The notes under the pieces were generated by a model. It saw nothing but the letters and a program-made list of their open reading frames with translations, was not told where the DNA came from and did no database searches. From positions 1 to 7,463 of the forward strand of contig DJWN01000040.1 in the NCBI GenBank assembly GCA_002440975.1: a stretch of DNA of 7,463 bases. Direction: 5' to 3'. Below, piece after piece: positions 1 to 6,555 of the stretch. The position numbers and the translations under genes are program-made. The DNA comes from Bacteroidales bacterium UBA6229 (GTDB taxonomy: Bacteria; Bacteroidota; Bacteroidia; Bacteroidales; F082). Position 1 is the stretch's first letter. Each line of letters opens with the position of its first letter.

Positions 1-21
1 AATATGTAACTATCTACTGAC

Positions 22-53
22 CTCTAAAAAGAGAATTAATTCCTTATTTAGAG
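22..53. repeat. 32-bp interrupted palindrome in the upstream intergenic region
   Basis: Arms CTCTAAA (22-28) and TTTAGAG (47-53) are perfect inverted repeats. Exactly centred between them is the 10-bp palindrome GAATTAATTC (33-42), so 13 of 16 symmetric positions match across the whole element. There is no T-tract after it, so it does not look like an intrinsic terminator. It could be an operator for a dimeric or tetrameric regulator. Its function is unknown. Confidence 0.5.
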
Positions 54-91
54 CGATTTCAAATGCAATCATTCCAAGATTATATTCTTCA

Positions 92-141
92 TTTAAAGAT
101 GAATTTATACACCTTTAAACGATATGCATATTTTTACACCT
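92..141. promoter_or_regulatory. Repeat-rich candidate operator upstream of the ModE-like regulator
   Basis: Three overlapping patterns are visible. TTTAAAG (92-98) and CTTTAAA (113-119) form a 7-bp inverted repeat. TTTATACACCT (104-114) and TTTTTACACCT (131-141) form a direct repeat with 10 of 11 matches and a 27-bp period. ATATGCATAT (122-131) is a perfect 10-bp palindrome between the two direct-repeat copies. The block ends 12 bases before the -7 box and covers the expected -33 position, so a protein bound here would affect transcription. That the adjacent ModE-like protein binds it is an inference; it does not match the E. coli ModE operator well. Confidence 0.4.
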
Positions 142-161
142 CGAAAAAATGAGTAGTTTTG
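131..161 (+). promoter_or_regulatory. Bacteroidota-type promoter of the modE-like/wtpA/ALDH7 operon
   Basis: The -7 box TAGTTTTG (154-161) matches the TAnnTTTG consensus of the Bacteroidota primary sigma factor. A T-rich element (TTTTTAC, from 131) lies at about the right distance for the -33 element, though it lacks the usual G. The start codon at 181 is 19 bases after the box, which implies a very short leader. The same box-to-start distance is seen at 6529-6536. Confidence 0.6.
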
Positions 162-180
162 CCCCATGAAAATTTAAGCT

Positions 181-573
181 ATGGATAAACCACCGCGTCA
201 AACGAAACACGAATTATTTTTAAATTATAAAATCTGGCTTTCCGGCCTAACAGGAAACGGCAGGATTAGTGATACCACTTTTGCATTGCTTGCCAAAATA
301 AAGGAGCTGGGCTCCATCAAACTGGCTGCACAAGCCTGCGATATTAGTTACCGTAAGGCCTGGGGAGATATTGAAGAAGCCGAAAAAATGTTGGAGTATC
401 AGTTGATCGACAAGCAACGCGGCGGAAAAGACGGCGGACATTCGCAACTCACCCCTGCATGCCTCAAACTTTTGGAAGCCTATGACGCACTTCACCAGAA
501 ATTTGACGATAGCGTGGAAGCTGCCTTTGAAGATTTTAGAAAAGCCATGCTTACAAAACCAACATCCGAATGA
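181..573 (+). CDS. ModE-type winged-helix transcriptional regulator without oxyanion-binding domains
   Basis: 130 aa. The protein matches the N-terminal DNA-binding domain of ModE, the molybdate-responsive LysR-like repressor/activator. The helix-turn-helix lies around residues 35-66 (GSIKLAAQACDISYRKAW, the 'GSI..AA....SYR.AW' signature). The glycine-rich wing follows at about 78-92 (GGKDGGHSQLTP), with a closing helix to about 105. Full-length ModE is about twice as long and carries C-terminal Mop/TOBE domains that bind molybdate or tungstate. These are absent here, so metal sensing must be indirect or use another site. The stop overlaps the start of the wtpA-like gene (ATGA, 570-573), so translation is probably coupled. 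The likely job is control of this operon, perhaps with autoregulation through the repeats upstream. Family assignment is strong; the target is inferred. Confidence 0.88.
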   Translation: MDKPPRQTKHELFLNYKIWLSGLTGNGRISDTTFALLAKIKELGSIKLAAQACDISYRKAWGDIEEAEKMLEYQLIDKQRGGKDGGHSQLTPACLKLLEAYDALHQKFDDSVEAAFEDFRKAMLTKPTSE

Positions 574-1529
574 AATTGAGGAACATATTGCTGCTGTTAG
601 CAACTGTTTTTATCATTCAGGCTTGCCAAAACGAAAGCGGGCAGGCACTCGTGATTTTTCACGCCGGAAGTTTGAGCTATCCACTCAAAAAACTCACTGA
701 AGACTATCAACAATCACATCCTGAACAACAGTTTCAGCTGGAACCTGCCGGCTCGCTCAACACCATCAGAAAAGTAACAGACCTGAACCGGCAAGCTGAT
801 ATGATTGCCTCCGCTGATTATAAGCTGATCAGCGAAATGCTCATCCCAAAGCATACCGCCTACAACATCGCTTTTGCTGCAAACAGCATTGTGCTTGCCT
901 ACACTGATCAATCGGCCTACGCAAATGAAATATCCAGCGAAAACTGGATTGAAATTTTACAAAAAGATGAGATAAAAATTGGTGCTTCCGATCCCAATGC
1001 TGACCCTTGCGGATACAGAACCCGACTCACTTTGCAACTGGCCGGTAAACTAAAAGAAATCCCAAATCTGACTAATCTCATCCTCGAAGAAGGGCGCTAT
1101 TATGAACGTCCGAAAGAAACCGATCTGATTGCCTTGCTGGAAACCCAAACCATTGACTACTTTTTTATTTATGAAAGTATTGCCAAACAACATCACTTTA
1201 AAACTGTTGTGTTCTCAGATTCGATTAATCTCAGTCAGCCCCTGCTCAACGATTGGTACAAACAGGCAAGTATTAAAGTTAGAGGTAGCAGTCCGGCAGA
1301 TAGTTTATTGATTCGTGGAGAAGCCATCGTTTACGGCATTACCGTTTTGGATGAAAGTCTATCCAATCAAGCTGCATGGGACTTTGTAGCTTATTTGCTT
1401 GATCCTGCACAAGGAACAAAAATAATCGAAGCCGCTGGTCAGCGCGCACTGGTGCCGGCTTTTATCAATACAACCCACATGCTTCCTGAAAAAATTAAAC
1501 CCTTAGTAACCATAAAAGAAAATCTATAA
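570..1529 (+). CDS. wtpA: WtpA-type tungstate/molybdate-binding lipoprotein of an ABC transporter
   Basis: 319 aa. An N-terminal hydrophobic stretch (residues 5-16) ends in a lipobox, IQAC, with the lipid-bearing Cys at 19. The mature protein would therefore be membrane-anchored on the periplasmic side. It follows the archaeal-type WtpA/ModA solute-binding fold closely: FHAGSLSYP (30-38), AGSLNTIRKV (60-69), ADMIASADYKLI (76-87), SDPNADPCGYR (140-150), IDYFFIYESIAKQH (195-208), and IVYGIT (253-258). This class binds tungstate and molybdate in six-coordinate form, adding two protein carboxylates. Asp in 140-150 and Glu183 or Glu202 are candidates, not assigned with certainty. The gene overlaps the ModE-like regulator by four bases. 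Unusually, no permease (wtpB/modB) or ATPase (wtpC/modC) follows. The next gene is a dehydrogenase, so partners must be encoded elsewhere, perhaps left of the window. Confidence 0.9.
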   Translation: MKLRNILLLLATVFIIQACQNESGQALVIFHAGSLSYPLKKLTEDYQQSHPEQQFQLEPAGSLNTIRKVTDLNRQADMIASADYKLISEMLIPKHTAYNIAFAANSIVLAYTDQSAYANEISSENWIEILQKDEIKIGASDPNADPCGYRTRLTLQLAGKLKEIPNLTNLILEEGRYYERPKETDLIALLETQTIDYFFIYESIAKQHHFKTVVFSDSINLSQPLLNDWYKQASIKVRGSSPADSLLIRGEAIVYGITVLDESLSNQAAWDFVAYLLDPAQGTKIIEAAGQRALVPAFINTTHMLPEKIKPLVTIKENL

Positions 1530-1540
1530 AAACAAAAACT

Positions 1541-3097
1541 ATGAAACAGATTTGCCCGACATGCGACATCAAGCCTGCCCTCGAAAGGCTGGGTATCAAA
1601 GCCATAAACCACGGAGCCAGCACAGGTGCCGAATGGATTGAAACATCCGGAGAACAACTCAACAGCTATGCATCTTGCGATGGCGAGTTGATTGCCAGCG
1701 TAAGGCAAGGCACCTGGGACGACTATCAAACCATCATGGAAAAAGCTCAGGAGGCTTTCAAATACTGGCGTATGGTTCCGGCTCCCAAAAGAGGAGAAAT
1801 CGTACGACAAATGGGTCTGGAGTTTCGGCGACACAAAGAAGATTTGGGCAGGCTGGTAAGCTATGAGATGGGAAAGATTTATCAGGAAGGATTGGGCGAA
1901 GTGCAGGAAATGATTGACATTGCTGATTTTTCTCTGGGAATTTCGCGTCAGCTATATGGCTACACCATGCACAGCGAACGTGAACGACATCGCATGTACG
2001 ATCAATATCATCCATTGGGTGTTGTTGGCGTGATTACTGCCTTTAACTTTCCGGTTGCCGTTTGGGCCTGGAATACTATGATCGCACTGGTAACGGGAAA
2101 TGTTGTACTTTGGAAACCTTCATCAAAAGTGCCGCTATGTGCTGTGGCTATCCATAATATCATTGCCGATGTACTCAAACGCAACGAAGTGCCCGAAGGC
2201 GTTACCAACTTGATCATCGGTAGTTCAAAACATATTGGCGACAACTTCCTTTCGGATAAACGTGTACCGCTGATTTCGTGCACCGGTAGCACTGCTGTTG
2301 GCCGTCGCGTGGGCCGTATTGTAGGCGAACGTCTGGGAAGAACACTACTGGAACTTGGAGGCAACAATGCTATCATTATCTCCGAAAAAGCTGATCAGGA
2401 TATGGCATTGCGTGCTACTGTGTTTGGCGCAGTGGGCACAGCCGGACAACGTTGCACCTCTACAAGACGCTTGATCATTCACGAATCCATTTATGATGGT
2501 TTTGTCGAGAAGTTAAAAAATGCCTACAGCCAGATTCGCATTGGCTGCCCACTTGATCCGGATGTGCTGGTGGGGCCGCTGATCGACAAAGGTTCGGTTG
2601 AAGCTTTTAAATATGCGCTCGAACAAATCGTTAGCGAAGGCGGGAAAATCATTTATGGGGGCGAAGTACTCCAAGGGAAAGGCTATGAATCAGGATGCTA
2701 TGTTGTTCCTGTTTTGGCCGAAGCCGAAAATCACTATCATATTGTTCAGGAAGAGACCTTTGCACCTATTTTGTACCTGATGAAATACAAAACTATGGAT
2801 GAGGCAATTGCCATGCACAATGGCGTGTCACAAGGCTTGTCGTCAGCTATTTTCAGCACGGATATGCGCGAAACGGAAAGATTTTTATCCCATGAAGGAT
2901 CCGATTGCGGCATTGCCAATGTAAATATCGGCACTTCAGGAGCAGAAATTGGAGGTGCTTTTGGAGGCGAAAAAGACACGGGTGGAGGACGCGAATCCGG
3001 CTCAGATGCCTGGAAAACTTATATGCGCCGACAAACCAACACAATCAACTTCAGCGATGAGCTTCCCTTTGCACAGGGAATTAAATTCGTTTTGTAA
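1541..3097 (+). CDS. ALDH7-family aldehyde dehydrogenase (alpha-aminoadipic semialdehyde / L-piperidine-6-carboxylate dehydrogenase type)
   Basis: 518 aa, full length for ALDH7. The family oxidises alpha-aminoadipic semialdehyde (in equilibrium with piperidine-6-carboxylate) to alpha-aminoadipate with NAD(P)+, a step in lysine catabolism, and acts on other aldehydes. It is probably cytosolic. Visible motifs are the catalytic Asn169 in TAFNFPVAVW, cofactor-binding WKPSS (191-195), CTGSTAVGR (247-255), general-base Glu271 in LLELGGNNAI, nucleophile Cys305 in GTAGQRCTSTRR, and Glu405 in QEETFAP. The C-terminal FGGEKDTGGGRESGSDAWK (475-492 region) and the final AQGIKF are hallmark ALDH7 sequences. 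The extreme N-terminus carries an unusual CPTC pair (Cys5, Cys8). The gene starts 11 bases after wtpA with no promoter visible, so it is probably co-transcribed. Substrate in this organism is inferred from family only. Confidence 0.93.
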   Translation: MKQICPTCDIKPALERLGIKAINHGASTGAEWIETSGEQLNSYASCDGELIASVRQGTWDDYQTIMEKAQEAFKYWRMVPAPKRGEIVRQMGLEFRRHKEDLGRLVSYEMGKIYQEGLGEVQEMIDIADFSLGISRQLYGYTMHSERERHRMYDQYHPLGVVGVITAFNFPVAVWAWNTMIALVTGNVVLWKPSSKVPLCAVAIHNIIADVLKRNEVPEGVTNLIIGSSKHIGDNFLSDKRVPLISCTGSTAVGRRVGRIVGERLGRTLLELGGNNAIIISEKADQDMALRATVFGAVGTAGQRCTSTRRLIIHESIYDGFVEKLKNAYSQIRIGCPLDPDVLVGPLIDKGSVEAFKYALEQIVSEGGKIIYGGEVLQGKGYESGCYVVPVLAEAENHYHIVQEETFAPILYLMKYKTMDEAIAMHNGVSQGLSSAIFSTDMRETERFLSHEGSDCGIANVNIGTSGAEIGGAFGGEKDTGGGRESGSDAWKTYMRRQTNTINFSDELPFAQGIKFVL

Positions 3098-3123
3098 ATC
3101 AATCAATTGAACACCTATTAAGG

Positions 3124-3153
3124 AGCAGCATTTTAAAGAGTGCTGCTTTTTTT
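3124..3153 (+). terminator. Intrinsic terminator after the ALDH7 gene
   Basis: A perfect 7-bp stem, AGCAGCA (3124-3130) and TGCTGCT (3141-3147), has a 10-base loop and runs directly into a T-tract (3147-3153). It begins 27 bases after the ALDH7 stop. It closes the first operon and separates it from the sensor/TrkH unit. Confidence 0.88.
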
Positions 3154-3212
3154 GTATCGTTTTCGGAAATTTCCTTTGTTATTATTTAGGAGAAACTGTT
3201 ACTGACTTCAAT

Positions 3213-3227
3213 TACTTGCTACTTTTA
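3213..3227 (+). promoter_or_regulatory. Possible weak promoter of the sensor/trkH unit
   Basis: TACTTTTA (3220-3227) differs from the TAnnTTTG -7 consensus only in the last base and lies 22 bases before the start codon at 3250, a distance like that of the other promoters in this window. No convincing -33 element is seen. A promoter is required somewhere here because a strong terminator lies just upstream. Confidence 0.3.
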
Positions 3228-3249
3228 CGCTCTTATAGAGAAAGTAAAA

Positions 3250-4020
3250 ATGGCACTTAAACTAAAAACCAAATTGTTAGCCGGATTTATGTTGCTGGTT
3301 AGCTTGCTCATCGTTGCCGGGTCAGTTTCGATACTGGAATTCATGAAATTAAGCACATCATTCACTACGATTCTTGAAAATAATTATAAATCAATCGAGG
3401 CATCAAAAACCATGCTGGAAGCACTCGAGCGAGAAGATAGCGGAATTTTGCTGCTGCTGCTAGGCGAATGGGAAGAAGGAAGAAAAATTTTACACGAATC
3501 GGACAAGGTGTTCATGGAGGCCTTCACTGTTGCGAAAAAAAACATCACCGAAGCTAATGAAGATGAGCTAATTGCTGATATCCAACGTAAATACCTTCAT
3601 TACAAAGAAAAATGGGCCCGACCCATTGTTGACACCTTTAAAGAAGGTAATATTGATTGGTATCAAAGCAATGCCCATCAGGAATTTATCCAGCTCAAAA
3701 CAAGTATCAACCAATTGATGTCCATCAATCAGGAAAGCTTGTATGAGAAAGCAACCTTGTTAAAAGACAACGGGCATCGTGCCGTTATGCCTAGCATTAT
3801 TTCAATTATTGGGGCCATTTTGTTTTCACTTTTACTAAATTTTTACCTGAATCAACAATTTATCTTTCCACTTAAGAAGCTGATAAAAGCTGTAAAAAGC
3901 TTAAATCAGGGAGATTTTCAGGTGCAATCATCCAATAAAAATAAAGATGAAATCTTTCAATTAGAGCTTGAAATCAATCAGATGCTGAAGCGTATCGCAC
4001 GAAAAAATGATTCCCGCTAA
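3250..4020 (+). CDS. KinB-like membrane sensor protein with HAMP domain but no kinase domain
   Basis: 256 aa. The first membrane segment covers about residues 9-29 and the second about 180-200. They enclose a roughly 150-residue, helix-rich periplasmic domain. The block NNYKSIEASKTMLEALERED with the following SGILLLLLG (44-72) and the NIT motif at 98-100 resemble the ligand-binding four-helix region of KinB/NtrY-like sensor histidine kinases. A HAMP linker follows (about 201-250, with its conserved Pro207 and the DEI at 233-235). The protein ends a few residues later. Such proteins normally continue with HisKA and HATPase domains for 250-350 more residues. Those are entirely missing, and the next gene starts 12 bases downstream, so nothing of the kinase remains in any frame. 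It is either a standalone signalling subunit or an old truncation. Its position suggests a link with TrkH. Confidence 0.75.
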   Translation: MALKLKTKLLAGFMLLVSLLIVAGSVSILEFMKLSTSFTTILENNYKSIEASKTMLEALEREDSGILLLLLGEWEEGRKILHESDKVFMEAFTVAKKNITEANEDELIADIQRKYLHYKEKWARPIVDTFKEGNIDWYQSNAHQEFIQLKTSINQLMSINQESLYEKATLLKDNGHRAVMPSIISIIGAILFSLLLNFYLNQQFIFPLKKLIKAVKSLNQGDFQVQSSNKNKDEIFQLELEINQMLKRIARKNDSR

Positions 4021-4032
4021 ATATGAAACAAG

Positions 4033-5466
4033 ATGAGACTCGAAGTTATATTTAAGATTTTGGGCGTCGTTTTACTCTTTAATGCGGCTTTTCTTTTTAT
4101 TGCCCTGGTGATAGCCTACAGCAATCAGGAATCATCTCTGATTCCGTTGTTGTTCACCACTTTGACATGCATCATTTTTGGGCTTTTCCCGATGGTTTTT
4201 TCCGGTAAGCACGAAGCTTTATCTTTTGCCGAAGGAATTACGGTTGTTGTTTCGGGCTGGGTAATCACCTGTGTGATAGGCATGTTACCCTACCTGATGT
4301 GGGGCGGCGAGTTTAACTTGATTGATGCCTGGTTTGAGAGTGTTTCGGGTTACACCACAACCGGATCTACCATCTTAAATGATATCGAAGCCTTACCAAA
4401 AAGCCTTTTATTTTGGCGCAGTGCCACACACTGGATTGGTGGTGTGGGCATCATCATCTTTGTATTGCTTATCCTGCCACATGCCCGTAATGCCAGAATT
4501 ACGCTGCTCAATACGGAAATGAGCGAGCTTTCGAAATCGAATTTTCATTACAAAGCCAGAACTACCATTCAAATCCTTATCGTGGTGTATGTTGGCTTAA
4601 CGCTTGTCGAAACCCTTCTATTGAGACTAGCCGGCATGAACTGGTTTGATGCTATTAATCATGCCTTTGCCACTATTGCAACAGGTGGATTTTCGACCAA
4701 AAATAGCAGCATTGCTTATTTCGAAAATGTATGGATCGAAGTTATTATCATGGTATTTATGTTGCTTTCGGGCATTCATTTCGGTTTAATTTTCGGAACA
4801 ATAACCGGAAGTCGCTACAATATATTTCGCTCTAAAGTGGTGAGAAGCTATGTTGTGATCATGTTTCTTGGAATAATGCTGGTAGCTTTAAAATTGGTTA
4901 TCAACGACTTTTACTCCTGGAGCGAATCATTACGTTTTGCTTCATTTCAGGTGATTTCTGTTGGCACAACAACGGGTTTTGCCACTATTGACACTGCCAT
5001 CTGGCCTGTTTTTACACAAATGGTGATAATCTATTTTACGATCCAATGTGCTATGGCCGGATCAACATCAGGAGGATTGAAATTTGATCGTGTTTATCTT
5101 TTTATCAAATCTGTAAAAAAGCAGATCCAGCTCATCAAGCATCCGGCAGGTGTTTTTGCTATCAAAATGGAAAACAAAACGATAAGCGACAGCCTGGAGC
5201 GACAAACGATGCTCTTTGTTGTGCTTTATGTTTTCACTTTCTTTATCACAACTTTGCTGCTTACAACAATGGATATTGATTTAACAACTGCCTTTTCGGC
5301 TTCTATTGCAACCCTCGGAAATGTTGGCCCCGGATTTGGAAACGTAAGTTCTTTAGGCAATTTTGACGGCTTGCCTAATCTGGCAAAATTTATCTTAAGC
5401 CTCAATATGCTGCTTGGTCGTCTCGAAATTTACAGTGTGATCGCCTTATTTACAATTCGCAAATAA
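4033..5466 (+). CDS. trkH: TrkH-type potassium uptake transmembrane subunit
   Basis: 477 aa, usual length for TrkH. The protein is the ion-conducting membrane subunit of the Trk/Ktr/HKT superfamily, importing K+ (sometimes Na+-linked). Four membrane-pore-membrane repeats are readable, each with its filter glycine: SGYTTTGST (105-113), ATGGFST (216-222), VGTTTGFAT (310-318), and GNVGPGFG (429-436). The small-residue loop MAGSTSGG (341-348) matches the gating loop after the third pore. WIGGVGIIIFV (134-144) is also typical. The regulatory NAD/ATP-binding partner TrkA is not in the window, although trkA is often adjacent. The start at 4033 is preferred because an ATG at 4023 lies out of frame and stops after 10 codons. 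It follows the HAMP sensor gene by 12 bases and is probably co-transcribed with it. Confidence 0.94.
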   Translation: MRLEVIFKILGVVLLFNAAFLFIALVIAYSNQESSLIPLLFTTLTCIIFGLFPMVFSGKHEALSFAEGITVVVSGWVITCVIGMLPYLMWGGEFNLIDAWFESVSGYTTTGSTILNDIEALPKSLLFWRSATHWIGGVGIIIFVLLILPHARNARITLLNTEMSELSKSNFHYKARTTIQILIVVYVGLTLVETLLLRLAGMNWFDAINHAFATIATGGFSTKNSSIAYFENVWIEVIIMVFMLLSGIHFGLIFGTITGSRYNIFRSKVVRSYVVIMFLGIMLVALKLVINDFYSWSESLRFASFQVISVGTTTGFATIDTAIWPVFTQMVIIYFTIQCAMAGSTSGGLKFDRVYLFIKSVKKQIQLIKHPAGVFAIKMENKTISDSLERQTMLFVVLYVFTFFITTLLLTTMDIDLTTAFSASIATLGNVGPGFGNVSSLGNFDGLPNLAKFILSLNMLLGRLEIYSVIALFTIRK

Positions 5467-5468
5467 TA

Positions 5469-5493
5469 TTGAAAGCTTTTTAAAATACCTTTG
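5469..5493 (+). promoter_or_regulatory. Promoter of the EamA-family transporter gene
   Basis: TACCTTTG (5486-5493) is a perfect TAnnTTTG -7 box, 28 bases before the start codon at 5522. The nearest TTG (5469-5471) is too close to be a standard -33 element, so only the -7 box is well supported. The spacer contains the palindrome AAAGCTTT (5472-5479). Confidence 0.55.
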
Positions 5494-5521
5494 CCCGCTG
5501 ATTTAAAACCACCTAAAACAT

Positions 5522-6412
5522 ATGCAACAATACCCGGGTGAATTAGCTGCTTTGCTGGTTGCTGTCTTTTGGACTATCACTGCGCTCTCGTTCGAAATGG
5601 CCAGCAAACGCGTTGGCTCATTGGCTGTTAACATCATTCGCCTGGCCTTCGCTTTGGTGTTTCTGAGTGTTTTTGGCATTGTTTTTAGAGGATTACCCAT
5701 GCCGACAGATGCCGGAAGTCATCAATGGATCTGGTTGAGCTTGTCGGGATTGGTAGGTTTTGTGTTCGGTGATTATTTTCTTTTTCACAGCTACCGCCTG
5801 ATCAGCTCACGGATTGCCATGCTGATTATGACTTTTGTGCCACCGGTTACTGCCTTGCTCGGCTTTTTCTTTTTAAACGAACGTATGAGCTGGATGCATC
5901 TGGCTGGTATGACGCTTACCGTTAGTGGCATCGCCATCACTATATTCAGTCGCGAAAAAGGAAAAAAAATTCAGCTGAAATACCCCATCAAAGGATTATT
6001 TTACGCCTTCCTTGGCGTGCTGGGGCAGGCTGGTGGTTTAGTTTTAAGCAAATACGGCATGCAGGATTATGATGCTTTTGCATCTACCCAGATCAGGATC
6101 ATCGCTGGTTTTGTAGGTTTTGCCCTGATTATTCTCATTTGGGGAAAAATGCCGCTTATTGTCACAGCATTCAAAAACACCAAAGCCTTGTGGGGCATTA
6201 CTTCAGGCTCATTTTTTGGGCCGTTTCTTGGTGTTTCTTTCTCGCTGGTTGCCATCCAATACACCTCAACCGGAATTGCAGCTACCCTGATGGCCATCGT
6301 ACCTATTTTAATTATTCTTCCAGCCGCTATCTTCTTCAAACAGAAAGTTGGTATGCTTGATTATATCGGCGCATTGGTGAGTGTTTTTGGTGTTGCGCTG
6401 TTTTTTGTGTAA
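5522..6412 (+). CDS. EamA-domain (DMT superfamily) inner-membrane transporter
   Basis: 296 aa, standard length. The protein contains two tandem EamA repeats, about residues 8-142 and 157-295, each with five hydrophobic helices, giving ten membrane segments. Typical features are the end-of-repeat signatures PPVTALLGFFFLNERMSW (107-124) and PILIILPAAIFFKQKVG (261-277), where each repeat's fourth helix leads to a short charged loop. The middle linker SREKGKKIQLKYPIKG (143-158) is basic, as expected for a cytoplasmic loop. Members export or import amino acids, nucleotides, sugars or other metabolites, and substrate cannot be predicted from sequence. It has its own promoter and no obvious partner. 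The neighbouring trkH ends 55 bases upstream. Confidence 0.88.
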   Translation: MQQYPGELAALLVAVFWTITALSFEMASKRVGSLAVNIIRLAFALVFLSVFGIVFRGLPMPTDAGSHQWIWLSLSGLVGFVFGDYFLFHSYRLISSRIAMLIMTFVPPVTALLGFFFLNERMSWMHLAGMTLTVSGIAITIFSREKGKKIQLKYPIKGLFYAFLGVLGQAGGLVLSKYGMQDYDAFASTQIRIIAGFVGFALIILIWGKMPLIVTAFKNTKALWGITSGSFFGPFLGVSFSLVAIQYTSTGIAATLMAIVPILIILPAAIFFKQKVGMLDYIGALVSVFGVALFFV

Positions 6413-6456
6413 ACCTATTGTAAGCCAAAGTAAAAATACAAGCACAAAAGTATAAT

Positions 6457-6482
6457 AAATAAACAGTAAACTATTTATTTTT
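6457..6482. terminator. Possible weak AT-only hairpin after the EamA gene
   Basis: AAATAAA (6457-6463) and TTTATTT (6474-6480) could pair with a 10-base loop, followed by TT. The stem has no G-C pair, so it would be weak. It is the only terminator-like structure seen between 6413 and the next promoter. Confidence 0.25.
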
Positions 6483-6499
6483 CGATTAACACTTTATGA

Positions 6500-6536
6500 T
6501 TAATCTTTAAACCCTCAGATTAAAAAACTATTTTTG
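6500..6536 (+). promoter_or_regulatory. Promoter of the endonuclease-like gene, overlapped by an inverted repeat
   Basis: The -7 box TATTTTTG (6529-6536) fits TAnnTTTG, and TTTA (6506-6509) sits 19 bases upstream as a -33 element. The start codon is 19 bases after the -7 box. A perfect 7-bp inverted repeat, TTAATCT (6500-6506) and AGATTAA (6517-6523), straddles the -33 element. It lies upstream of the expected transcript start, so it would act as a DNA operator and not as an RNA hairpin. The site GATTAATC (6498-6505) is itself an 8-bp palindrome. Confidence 0.55.
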
Positions 6537-6555
6537 TGATACTAAAATAAGATTC

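Noticed and set aside
2..118. Open + strand frame of 38 codons entering from the left edge and ending at TAA 116-118
   Set aside because: It could be the tail of an upstream gene, but the sequence is AT-rich, the peptide shows no recognisable motif, and it would run through the 22-53 palindrome and part of the promoter repeats. A short open frame of this length is plausible by chance.
166..177. Three-codon mini-frame ATG AAA ATT TAA before the ModE-like start
   Set aside because: The transcript probably begins at about 168, inside or after this ATG, so it is unlikely to be a leader peptide.
1439..1834. 131-codon open frame on the - strand
   Set aside because: It lies across the end of wtpA and the start of ALDH7, both of which have strong family matches on the + strand. 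It has no recognisable domain.
2008..2376. 122-codon open frame on the - strand
   Set aside because: Entirely inside the conserved ALDH7 gene; a shadow of its codon pattern.
4023..4055. ATG at 4023 as an alternative start near trkH
   Set aside because: It is out of frame with trkH and meets a stop after 10 codons; the TrkH N-terminus fits the start at 4033.
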